Assembly: GCA_019421345.1 (NCBI GenBank)
Contig: JAHZFL010000028.1
Location: forward strand, 1 to 17,434
Direction of reading: 5' to 3'
Source: Roseburia sp.
GTDB lineage: Bacteria; Bacillota; Clostridia; Lachnospirales; Lachnospiraceae
DNA length: 17,434 nt
A program made the position numbers and the translations under genes. Below the pieces are notes generated by a model that did no database searches, was not told the origin of the DNA, and saw nothing but the letters and a program-made list of their open reading frames with translations. Shown here one piece after another: positions 1-6,368 of the stretch. Numbering within the stretch: the stretch's first letter is position 1; each line of letters opens with the position of its first letter.

Positions 1-26
1 AATGACATATCTTATATCAGTTTTTT

Positions 27-54
27 GAGTTTACACAAAACTTGAAACGGTCTC
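27..54 (-). mobile_element. possible IS256-type terminal inverted repeat (remnant)
   Basis: Read on the minus strand the segment begins GAGACCG and contains TTTTGTGTAAACTC. A TTGTGTAAA core near the tip is what I recall of terminal repeats of the IS256 (mutator) family. No transposase is visible to the right, so this would be one end of an element lying to the left of the window, or a relic. Based on recalled similarity only; no search was done. The rest of 1-120 shows nothing I can assign. Confidence 0.25.
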
Positions 55-120
55 ACCCAGACGCCAGATACATGCATTCGCCTTACCGAAGATGTGCAGA
101 AACTCACACAACAGAACAGA

Positions 121-681
121 CTACTGAGTGCGAATGTTTTGCCCGATCTCTTTTCCCTTATTGCTTCTTTTAGTCATTTCTATCTTTAAAATTTCTAGTA
201 GTTCCTCATAATATACTTTCTTTCTAGTTCTTCTTAATAATCGGTTTCTGTCAATACATTTATCGATTAAAATACATAGCATATATAAAAATGTAAATGC
301 TATATAAAACTTTAAAATCTCGCCATACAACTCAAATAAGCTACTTCCTATATTTTCTGCGAATTCATCTACTGACTGCATATCTATATTGGGAGGATAT
401 ATACCATAGATACTGCTTGTAAGTGCTATGATAATCGTTATAAATACAGTTAATATAACTGAAATGATAGGCGTGAATTCCTTTAATATATCTTTTAAAC
501 CACTATCACATTGCATTAATCTAAGTTCAATTTCTATTCTCTTTATTAAGTTTTTCAACTTTCCCTCATCATAGTCTCTCACTTGCTCTAAAACCCACTT
601 TTCCCATTCTACATAACCTTTATTTTCTTTTCCTGCCGGTATCTCATCAAACCTTTTTCTGCACTCCATGCTCTCAACCAT
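121..681 (-). CDS. two-helix membrane protein of unknown function
   Basis: 186 residues; family not recognised. The N-terminal ~65 residues are charged and helix-prone, including a KNLIKRIEIELRL stretch. Two hydrophobic segments follow, at about 70-92 (ISVILTVFITIIIALTSSIY) and 122-142 (LKFYIAFTFLYMLCILI), separated by a short acidic loop. The C-terminal ~43 residues are basic (RNRLLRRTRKK), so both ends should face the cytoplasm by the positive-inside rule. The ATG has an AGGAG site seven bases upstream and a good promoter further up, so it is a stand-alone transcription unit. It is much richer in A+T than the sigH operon beside it, which fits accessory or transferred DNA. The two-helix layout resembles the small membrane protein at 10287-10799 (both have a KFYI motif at the start of helix 2), but homology is not established. 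Confidence 0.8.
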   Translation of the reverse strand: MVESMECRKRFDEIPAGKENKGYVEWEKWVLEQVRDYDEGKLKNLIKRIEIELRLMQCDSGLKDILKEFTPIISVILTVFITIIIALTSSIYGIYPPNIDMQSVDEFAENIGSSLFELYGEILKFYIAFTFLYMLCILIDKCIDRNRLLRRTRKKVYYEELLEILKIEMTKRSNKGKEIGQNIRTQ

Positions 682-711
682 ATTTTTATCTCCTTCTTTT
701 GTAGTATGAAA

Positions 712-740
712 ATCATATCACTTCATCTTGCTATAATCAA
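712..740 (-). promoter_or_regulatory. sigma-A-type promoter for the two-helix membrane protein
   Basis: On the minus strand: -35 TTGATT (735-740), a 17-base spacer, and -10 TATGAT (712-717). This lies about 30 bases upstream of the ATG at 681, with AGGAG between. Near-consensus boxes and ideal spacing make this a convincing promoter. Confidence 0.7.
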
Positions 741-868
741 CAATAAAAGGATCTATTTCTACCCTTCCCAAATTTATAAAAATACCTCACTCTCGCCTTT
801 TTATAAACCCGTGAAGCAAAAGTGCCAAGAATTATGATACAACATCATATAAGATATAAACTATAAAT

Positions 869-903
869 GAAGCACACTTTTGCCGCGCCGCGCATCCTCA
901 CAC
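869..903 (+). repeat. dispersed GC-rich repeat, copy 1 (short form)
   Basis: Bases 869-895 are an exact 27-base match, in inverted orientation, to 10098-10124. The 14 bases 890-903 (GCGCATCCTCACAC) match 10052-10065, also inverted. The block is strikingly GC-rich (GCCGCGCCGCGC) in an AT-rich intergenic stretch. Copy 1 lacks about 38 internal bases found in copy 2, and the joint lies at a GCGCAT direct repeat, which suggests a deletion by recombination between short repeats. CACAC-GAA-GTGTG (899-911) folds at its right edge. Confidence 0.7.
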
Positions 904-916
904 GAAGTGTGTTTAT

Positions 917-951
917 ATGACATAGGATTGCAGAGCAATTTCCTAAGTCAT
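917..951 (+). other. imperfect hairpin in sigH-operon 3' region
   Basis: ATGAC/GTCAT, TAGGA/TCCTA and TTGC/GCAA pair around an AGA loop, giving 14 base pairs with one A-A mismatch and a TT bulge. It sits between the CACAC-GAA-GTGTG hairpin (899-911) and the terminator (955-983), so three hairpins stand in a row. It may be part of the repeat element or of a structured RNA; function unknown. Confidence 0.55.
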
Positions 952-952
952 G

Positions 953-983
953 AAAAAAGACAGCCACGATCTGGCTGTCTTTT
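953..983 (-). terminator. intrinsic terminator, probable end of the sigH operon
   Basis: A perfect 12-bp stem, AAAAGACAGCCA / TGGCTGTCTTTT, with a CGATC loop (955-983). Read on the minus strand it is followed by six T residues (953-958 region), the stronger direction, matching the sigH operon that ends about 230 bases upstream. Read on the plus strand only four T residues follow, all within the stem, so termination in that direction would be weaker. Confidence 0.75.
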
Positions 984-1002
984 AGGAGAAGGTATTTTTA
1001 CT

Positions 1003-1077
1003 ATGGGGTATAGCAAAAATTATATAATGTATTGGGGGGTTTTTACAGGTATTATAATAGCATGGTTCTACCCATAA
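1003..1077 (+). CDS. possible 24-residue hydrophobic peptide
   Basis: ATG to TAA encodes 24 residues, nearly all from position 8 on forming one membrane-spanning stretch (IMYWGVFTGIIIAWFY). AGGAGAAGG at 984-992 is a plausible ribosome binding site 10-14 bases upstream. A longer frame opens from 880 but runs through the hairpins and repeat, so I prefer the short start. I see no good plus-strand promoter. The minus-strand terminator ends just in front of it, so minus-strand transcripts overlap its start region; small hydrophobic peptides with antisense RNAs occur in type I toxin-antitoxin loci. It may equally be a chance frame. Confidence 0.3.
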   Translation: MGYSKNYIMYWGVFTGIIIAWFYP

Positions 1078-1213
1078 GTGTTCACAAAGTTACCAAAAAT
1101 CACCCTATGATTTTATTTAATTTGTACAGTACCTTTTTCCTAATATTTTTCATCCTCTGTATATAATAGACAATAAAATAACTTTTGACCTCTCTCACAT
1201 GCAATGGTCCGCC

Positions 1214-1807
1214 TTACATCTGACGAATTTTTGCCTTAATGCGCGATAACGCATTATCGATAGACTTCGGACTTTTTCCAAGCTTCTTTGCTATCTGCAG
1301 ATAATTGAGTCCCGCAAGAGACTCATCCAAAACCACACGCTCCATCGGACTTAAGCTGTCCCTTGCCCGTTCTAAAAACAGCCGCACATTCTCCTGATCG
1401 ATCACAAGCTGCTCGGGGTTATCCGCATCATCTGTCGGCAAGGTTTCCGCCAATGGCTTGCCCTCCTCGCCACTCTGTGAATAAAACGACACATAGCTAT
1501 TGAGCGGGGCATGCTTTTTACGATTAGACGCTTCCACTGCACTGTAAAGCTGACGGTTGATGCACAGCTCGGCAAAATGAAAAAATGATGTCTCCTTTTC
1601 CTCGCGGTAATCACGGATTGCCTTAAACAGCCCGATCATCCCCTCCTGGATCAGATCCTCCGTATCACCGCCGATCAGATACATCGCGTTCGCTTTCCTA
1701 AGAACAAGCGGCTTATATTTATTTAAAATATAGTCCATCAGACGTTTCTCCCCGCCGCGCAAAGCAGCGATAAGCTCCTCGTCAGATAAATTACGATACT
1801 GCTCCAT
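1214..1807 (-). CDS. sigH: RNA polymerase sigma factor SigH (sigma-30)
   Basis: 197 residues, slightly shorter than the ~215 usual in bacilli. It directs RNA polymerase to stationary-phase and early sporulation promoters. Region 2 is clear: the conserved helix DLIQEGMIGLFKAIRDY at about 50-66 binds the core enzyme and -10 DNA. Region 4 carries the helix-turn-helix at the C-terminus (LSPMERVVLDESLAGLNYLQIAKKL, then SPKSIDNALSRIK). The ATG follows AAAGGGGG by about five bases. It is the last gene of the cysE-cysS-mrnC-rlmB-sigH string, 55 bases after rlmB. The yacP gene found between rlmB and sigH in Bacillus subtilis is absent here. I see no strong separate promoter in the 55-base gap. Confidence 0.9.
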   Translation of the reverse strand: MEQYRNLSDEELIAALRGGEKRLMDYILNKYKPLVLRKANAMYLIGGDTEDLIQEGMIGLFKAIRDYREEKETSFFHFAELCINRQLYSAVEASNRKKHAPLNSYVSFYSQSGEEGKPLAETLPTDDADNPEQLVIDQENVRLFLERARDSLSPMERVVLDESLAGLNYLQIAKKLGKSPKSIDNALSRIKAKIRQM

Positions 1808-1862
1808 ACATGCCCCCTTTCTGCCGTTTTTATTCCATATCTCTTTTTTATTTTACATCTTT

Positions 1863-2603
1863 TTATGACATACGCTGTCTTACAATCTCATATGCAAGCA
1901 CGCCCGCTGCCACAGAAGCATTGAGCGAATCAATTTCTCCCCGCATCGGTATCGAAGCGATAAAATCACAATTTTCACGGACCAGCTTGCTCACGCCGTC
2001 TCCCTCATTGCCAATCACAAGTCCTATAGGACCTTTTAGATCAAGCTCGTACATTCCCGTACCTCCCATGTCGGCACAGACAAACCAGATTCCCCGTTCC
2101 TTTAGCTCCTTGATCGTCGCCGTCAGATTTGTTACCTTCGCGACCGGTGTATAATTGATCGCTCCCGCAGACGTTTTTGCAACCGTTGCGGTCAGTCCTG
2201 CCGCACGACGCTTTGGAATGATCACTCCGTGCGCCCCCGCTAAATTTGCGGTACGGATAATCGCTCCAAGATTATGCGGATCCTCAATATTATCAAGCAG
2301 AAAAAGAAACGGCGCTTCTCCTTTTGCCTCCGCTGCCGCAAGCATATCGTCCACCGATGCGTAGGCGTAAGCGGCTGCAACTGCAATAACACCCTGATGC
2401 TTCTTGGTCTCGGAAAGCTGATCCAGGCGCTCCTTTCCCACAAAATTTAAAAGTGTGTCATGTTTTTTTGCCTCTCGGACAATCGTTCGTACCGGTCCGT
2501 CCACACAACCATCCAGCACATATAATTTGTCAATCGTTCTTCCCGAACGAAATGCCTCAAGCACCGCATTTCGTCCCTCGATCTTTAATTCCTCATATCC
2601 CAT
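1863..2603 (-). CDS. rlmB: 23S rRNA (guanosine-2'-O)-methyltransferase RlmB
   Basis: 246 residues, the usual size for RlmB/TrmH-family SPOUT enzymes. They methylate the ribose of a conserved 23S rRNA guanosine using S-adenosylmethionine. A short substrate-binding domain starts at GRNAVLEAF (about 11-19). The knotted catalytic domain has the three family motifs: NLGAIIRTANLAGAHGVI (about 111-128), GLVIGNEGDGVSKLV (about 194-208) and the SLNASVAAGVLAYE end motif (about 227-240). The ATG follows GGAG and AAAAT. The 94 bases to mrnC upstream contain no obvious terminator. A specific target base is a family assignment, not shown by the sequence. Confidence 0.9.
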   Translation of the reverse strand: MGYEELKIEGRNAVLEAFRSGRTIDKLYVLDGCVDGPVRTIVREAKKHDTLLNFVGKERLDQLSETKKHQGVIAVAAAYAYASVDDMLAAAEAKGEAPFLFLLDNIEDPHNLGAIIRTANLAGAHGVIIPKRRAAGLTATVAKTSAGAINYTPVAKVTNLTATIKELKERGIWFVCADMGGTGMYELDLKGPIGLVIGNEGDGVSKLVRENCDFIASIPMRGEIDSLNASVAAGVLAYEIVRQRMS

Positions 2604-2697
2604 ATTTTCTCCATTCCCAAGTGCAGTGTTGCCATTCTATGTCTGCTCCTACGCACAATTCTTCACAGCATACCTGCCTGAGCTTTCACACTGTTTT

Positions 2698-3132
2698 TTA
2701 CAGACGCAGCTTTAAGCTCTCTGCCCCCGCTTTTACAAGCTCCACAAGACGCTCAAATTCATCCTTGACATACAGCCAGCCCATCAGTGCCTCAAACCCG
2801 GTCGCTTTCCGATAATCTGACATCGTTGCGTTCTTCGCCATCGTCGGCGACTTTGCATTTCTTCCTCTGCGGTAAATATCTGCTTCCTCCTCCGTCAGCA
2901 ATGGCAGCAGCGCTTCCATCATCTGCGCCTGCGTATGCGCCTTTACAATCTGGCTTGTCCTCTTATGAAGCTCCCCCGCTCTTGTATTTCCCCGCGCCAC
3001 AACAACAGAACGGATGACCAGATCATAAATGCCGTCTCCGATATATGCCAGCGTAAGCGGTGAATAAGTACGAATATCTACGTCAGCAATCTGAAACTGC
3101 TCCTTTAAATAGGAATCAATCCCCTTTTTCAT
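2698..3132 (-). CDS. mrnC: Mini-ribonuclease III
   Basis: 144 residues. It is a dimeric ribonuclease III catalytic domain lacking a double-stranded RNA-binding domain. In B. subtilis it trims the ends of 23S rRNA precursor. The signature is LTLAYIGDGIYDLVIRS (about 27-43), with the catalytic acidic residues in GDGIYD. The second half (RRGRNAKSPTMAKNATMSDYRKATGFEALMGWLY) carries the family basic patch and dimer segment. It starts 18 bases after cysS, with AAGGAAGG upstream, so it is cotranscribed and probably coupled to cysS. This position between cysS and rlmB is the same as in B. subtilis. Confidence 0.92.
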   Translation of the reverse strand: MKKGIDSYLKEQFQIADVDIRTYSPLTLAYIGDGIYDLVIRSVVVARGNTRAGELHKRTSQIVKAHTQAQMMEALLPLLTEEEADIYRRGRNAKSPTMAKNATMSDYRKATGFEALMGWLYVKDEFERLVELVKAGAESLKLRL

Positions 3133-3150
3133 CCATGCATTTCCTTCCTT

Positions 3151-4575
3151 CTACTGCACACTCCAGACAACGCCCTCTCTCGTGTCCTTAATAACGACTC
3201 CCTTCTGCAGGAGCTCCTCGCGAATTTCATCCGCCTTCGCAAAATCTCTCGCCGCCTTCGCTTCCTTACGATCCTGAATCTTCGCAAGAATATATTCCTC
3301 AAACGCCGCGTCGACACTCTGCTTCTCTGTCTCCTGCGCCGCCTTTGCCGTTGTCAGATTCAACGAAAGAACCTCGTCAAAATCCTTAATAAGCGTAAGC
3401 TTCGTCGCATCGTTCGTCTGCTCCTTGAGCAGGTCGTAGACGATCGTGATTGCCATAGATGTATTCATATCATTGCAAAGCGCCTCCGAGAACCGCTCCT
3501 TGTATGTGCGAACGCATGCGTCATCAACTTCCCCATCGTCTTTTAACTCTGCAATCTTACGCACAAGCTTATGGTATGCCGCGCTCATATTATCAAGCGC
3601 CTCATAGGAAAATTCCAGCGGCTTCCGATAATGTGACTGTAAGCAGAACATACGGTAGACCATCGGGTCATACCCTTTCTCCTGAAGAAGCGATACCGTC
3701 AGGAAATCTCCCTTCGACTTACTCATCTTACCGGACTTGTCGTTCAGATGGTTCACATGGAACCAGTAATTGCACCACTTATGTCCCAGATAACTCTCCG
3801 ACTGCGCAATTTCATTCGTGTGATGCGGGAAAATATTATCAACACCGCCGCAGTGAATATCCATATATTCTCCCAGATGCTTCATGCTGATGCAGGAGCA
3901 CTCGATATGCCAGCCCGGATAGCCGACACCCCACGGACTCTCCCATTTTAACGCCTGATCCTCAAACTTTGACTTTGTAAACCAGAGTACGAAATCATTT
4001 TTATTCTTCTTATTCGCATCCTCCTCCACATCGTCGCGGACTCCGACAAGCAGCTCCTTTTCGCTCTGGGAAGAAAAAACATAATAATCAGAAAGCTTTG
4101 AGGTGTCAAAATAAACATTGCCTCCGGCCACATAAGCAAAGCCCTTTTCCAGCAGCGCCTCCACCATATGAATAAATTCCGGGATGCAGTTTGTCGCAGG
4201 CTCTACCACATCCGGCGTCTTAATATTGAGCTTCCTGCAATCGTCAAAAAATGCATCTGTATAAAACTGCGCAATCTCCATCACGGTCTTATGCTCACGC
4301 TTTGCTCCCTTTAGCATCTTATCCTCTCCGGTATCCGCGTCAGAGGAAAGATGACCGACATCCGTGATATTCATGACACGCTTTACGTCATAGCCGACAT
4401 AGCGCAGCGCTTTCTCCAAAACATCCTCCATAATATAGCTGCGCAGATTTCCGATATGTGCATAATGATACACGGTCGGTCCGCAGGTATACATCGAAAT
4501 TTTGCCATCCTCATGGGGGATGACGGTCTCCACCTTTCTTGTCAATGTGTTATAAAACTGAAATTGATTCTCCAC
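3151..4575 (-). CDS. cysS: cysteinyl-tRNA synthetase
   Basis: 474 residues, the normal length for class Ia CysRS. It charges tRNA-Cys in the cytoplasm. The ATP-binding HIGH motif appears as HIGN (40-43) after the zinc-ligand Cys of YTCGPTVY (about 31). KMSKSKG (about 283) is the second signature. WHIECSCISMKHLGE (about 222-236) and HHTNE carry further zinc ligands. The start is GTG at 4575, with GGAG eight bases before it; an ATG 12 bases upstream is out of frame. It lies 54 bases after cysE, so supply of cysteine and its charging are made from one transcript under one T-box. Confidence 0.95.
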   Translation of the reverse strand: MENQFQFYNTLTRKVETVIPHEDGKISMYTCGPTVYHYAHIGNLRSYIMEDVLEKALRYVGYDVKRVMNITDVGHLSSDADTGEDKMLKGAKREHKTVMEIAQFYTDAFFDDCRKLNIKTPDVVEPATNCIPEFIHMVEALLEKGFAYVAGGNVYFDTSKLSDYYVFSSQSEKELLVGVRDDVEEDANKKNKNDFVLWFTKSKFEDQALKWESPWGVGYPGWHIECSCISMKHLGEYMDIHCGGVDNIFPHHTNEIAQSESYLGHKWCNYWFHVNHLNDKSGKMSKSKGDFLTVSLLQEKGYDPMVYRMFCLQSHYRKPLEFSYEALDNMSAAYHKLVRKIAELKDDGEVDDACVRTYKERFSEALCNDMNTSMAITIVYDLLKEQTNDATKLTLIKDFDEVLSLNLTTAKAAQETEKQSVDAAFEEYILAKIQDRKEAKAARDFAKADEIREELLQKGVVIKDTREGVVWSVQ

Positions 4576-4629
4576 TTCGTATTCTCCATTCCTTCCTTCT
4601 TTATTAACGTTTGCAAAATGCCGCTTCCG

Positions 4630-5319
4630 CTACATTGCCGCATGATCTGCGCCCACCTTTCCAGAAAGCTCCCGCACTGTCTGCTCCAGATCAAGCACGC
4701 GGTTGACAAGCTCCGCATTTTCATGCTGCAAAACAGAAATATCCTCTTTCACGGGATCGGGCAGATGAACCTGGTCCATGTCGCTGCGCGGAATCTTGAC
4801 ATCTCCCCGTTTTACGATGCGCCCCGGCACACCGACAACCGTACAGTTCGGCGGTACCTCCTCAATGACGACGCTGCCCGCACCGATCTTTGAATTTTCA
4901 CCGACGGTAAAAGAACCGATGATCTTCGCTCCGGCACTGATCATCACATTATCGCCGATCGTCGGATGACGTTTTCCGGTTTCCTTTCCCGTTCCTCCAA
5001 GCGTCACGCCCTGATATAACGTAACGTTGTCACCAATAATCGTTGTTTCTCCAATGATCACACCGCTTCCGTGATCAATAAAAAATCCCTTTCCGATCAC
5101 TGCTCCCGGATGAATCTCAATTCCCGTCCTACGCGCCGCACGCTGCGAAATCAAACGCGCGTGGAAATAATGTCCCCTCTCATAAAGACGGTGCGCACGC
5201 CTATAGCTAAGCATAACATGAAACGTCGGATAAAGCAAAACCTCCAGCGGAGATTTTATTGCCGGATCGCGTTCCTTGATCACTCTGAATTCTTCCTTTA
5301 TATAATTTAACATACCCAT
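4630..5319 (-). CDS. cysE: serine O-acetyltransferase
   Basis: 229 residues. It transfers acetyl from acetyl-CoA to L-serine, giving O-acetylserine, the first step of cysteine synthesis. An N-terminal helical part leads into the left-handed beta-helix built of hexapeptide repeats (from IEIHPGAVIGKGFFIDHGSG, about 67, to IGAGSVVIEEVPPNCTVVGVPGRIV, about 166). The active-site His is in the FIDHGSG segment, and the QGVTLGGTGK loop is conserved. The C-terminal ~45 residues are acidic, then a short coiled coil (ENAELVNRVLDLEQTVREL), longer than in many homologues. The start at 5319 has AGGAGGGAGGG in front; an in-frame ATG two codons later is possible. It is the first gene after the T-box leader. 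Confidence 0.93.
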   Translation of the reverse strand: MGMLNYIKEEFRVIKERDPAIKSPLEVLLYPTFHVMLSYRRAHRLYERGHYFHARLISQRAARRTGIEIHPGAVIGKGFFIDHGSGVIIGETTIIGDNVTLYQGVTLGGTGKETGKRHPTIGDNVMISAGAKIIGSFTVGENSKIGAGSVVIEEVPPNCTVVGVPGRIVKRGDVKIPRSDMDQVHLPDPVKEDISVLQHENAELVNRVLDLEQTVRELSGKVGADHAAM

Positions 5320-5471
5320 CTGCCCTCCCTCCTGTCTCCCAAAATAAAAGCATATGAAAAATCCCCTCCATAAAGTACTGCTTCGATATTTCTCTTGTCA
5401 TTACACGCTGCATCTAAGATATGATCCTATTCCGACGCAAAGCGATCCCTCAGAGGGGTTTCCCTATCAAC

Positions 5472-5512
5472 AAAAAACGGATCATTTCCTCTCACAGAGA
5501 CGAAATAATCCG
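5472..5512 (-). terminator. T-box leader terminator
   Basis: On the minus strand an 11-bp stem (CGGATTATTTC with GAAATGATCCG, one G-U pair; 5502-5512 with 5478-5488) is capped by a TCTC/GAGA inner stem and followed by TTTTTT (5472-5477). Its 5' arm overlaps the T-box sequence, so antiterminator and terminator are mutually exclusive, as in classical T-box leaders. Confidence 0.88.
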
Positions 5513-5724
5513 CGGTTCCACTCTACTGAAAATCAAATGATTTTCCCTCAAAGCACATAACGCGTGCGAAACGTACCCGGCTACCGGACAGTCTCTGCTC
5601 TCCCCTCACCGGATCAGCTCCCGGAGGCACTTTGGAACTCTCTTTCCCAAGACTGCTTTCAGCCGATGACAGTCTCTCTCTTTTGAACGCCTAAGTTCCT
5701 ACTCTTTCCGTTCCTCGCTTTTCC
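5472..5724 (-). promoter_or_regulatory. T-box riboswitch with Cys (UGC) specifier
   Basis: On the minus strand the canonical T-box sequence AGAGTGGAACCGCGG lies at 5510-5524 just before the terminator. Stem I is recognisable: base GAGG (5713-5716) with CCTC (5623-5626 region), the AGAGTA loop-E strand, the GGAACT/AGTTCC helix, and a distal GACTG/CAGTC arm. The specifier strand between AGTTCC and CCTC reads AAAGTGC, placing the specifier UGC (5627-5629), a Cys codon, followed by the usual GAGCTGA. When uncharged tRNA-Cys pairs here and at the T-box, transcription of cysE and downstream genes continues. The Cys codon agrees with the downstream gene functions. Confidence 0.9.
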
Positions 5725-5730
5725 CTTGAT

Positions 5731-5764
5731 ATTATAGTTTATGCAGTTCTCCGTGTTTTGTCAA
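5731..5764 (-). promoter_or_regulatory. promoter of the cysE operon
   Basis: On the minus strand there is a consensus TTGACA (5759-5764) immediately after the ispF stop codon, and a consensus TATAAT (5731-5736). The spacing between these is 22 bases, too long for a standard pair. A TAAACT 17 bases after TTGACA is an alternative -10. Either way transcription would begin a few bases before the T-box stem I, so a promoter here is very likely even if the exact boxes are uncertain. Confidence 0.6.
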
Positions 5765-5771
5765 TGCTTTT

Positions 5772-6311
5772 TTATCTTCCGCAGCCGCCGCAGCCACCGC
5801 AGCCGCCTGCTGAATCTGCAACCGCCACGCTTCCCTCATAGACCGAGGTCAGTGCGCAGATTGCCTGTGCAGAAATTCCCTGCTCTGTTCCGGTAAATCC
5901 GAGCCCTTCCTCCGTCGTTGCCTTCACATTGACCTGCCCCGCATCAATTCCAAGCGCCGACGCGATATTCTGCTCCATTTCCTCAATATACGGGCGCATC
6001 TTTGGACGCTGCGCAATGATCGTCGCATCAATATTTCCGACGATATATCCCCGCTCACCAAGCAGCTTCGCCACATTCTCTAACAGTCTCACACTGGAAA
6101 TGCCGCGGTACTGCGGATCGGTATCCGGAAAATGCTTTCCGATGTCTCCAAGCCCCGCCGCTCCCAAAAGCGCATCCATGACCGCGTGCAGCAATACATC
6201 GGCATCCGAATGTCCCAGCAGACCAAAGGTATGCGGAATCTTCACTCCACCAATGATCAGGTCTCTATCCTCCACTAATTTATGCACATCATATCCCATT
6301 CCAACTCTCAT
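5772..6311 (-). CDS. ispF: 2-C-methyl-D-erythritol 2,4-cyclodiphosphate synthase
   Basis: 179 residues against a usual ~155-160. It cyclises CDP-methylerythritol 2-phosphate with loss of CMP in the non-mevalonate isoprenoid pathway. Zinc ligands are visible: Asp8 and His10 in GMGYDVHK, and His42 in HSDADVLLH. KATTEEGLGFTG (about 134-145) is the substrate and interface loop. The enzyme fold ends near AICALTS; the rest is an added tail ending in a GGCGGCGGCGR repeat with three Cys residues, which is not part of the family core. The ATG follows AAGGAG by about nine bases. It lies 57 bases downstream of the SGNH-like gene in the same direction and could be cotranscribed with it. Confidence 0.94.
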   Translation of the reverse strand: MRVGMGYDVHKLVEDRDLIIGGVKIPHTFGLLGHSDADVLLHAVMDALLGAAGLGDIGKHFPDTDPQYRGISSVRLLENVAKLLGERGYIVGNIDATIIAQRPKMRPYIEEMEQNIASALGIDAGQVNVKATTEEGLGFTGTEQGISAQAICALTSVYEGSVAVADSAGGCGGCGGCGR

Positions 6312-6368
6312 CCCTTTTTCTCCTTCCTGTCAATACTTTTCTCACTTCCCTCATCTATCACAACACAC

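Noticed and set aside
811..840. Minus-strand TGGCAC...TTGC resembling a sigma-54 promoter
   Set aside because: The GG-to-GC distance is 9 rather than the required 12 bases.
899..983. Hairpin series as a CRISPR array
   Set aside because: The three hairpins differ in sequence and spacing; there are no repeated units or spacers.
880..1077. 65-codon plus-strand frame covering the repeat and hairpins
   Set aside because: Its start lies in the repeat without a ribosome binding site, and most of it translates hairpin DNA; only the last 24 codons have a plausible start.
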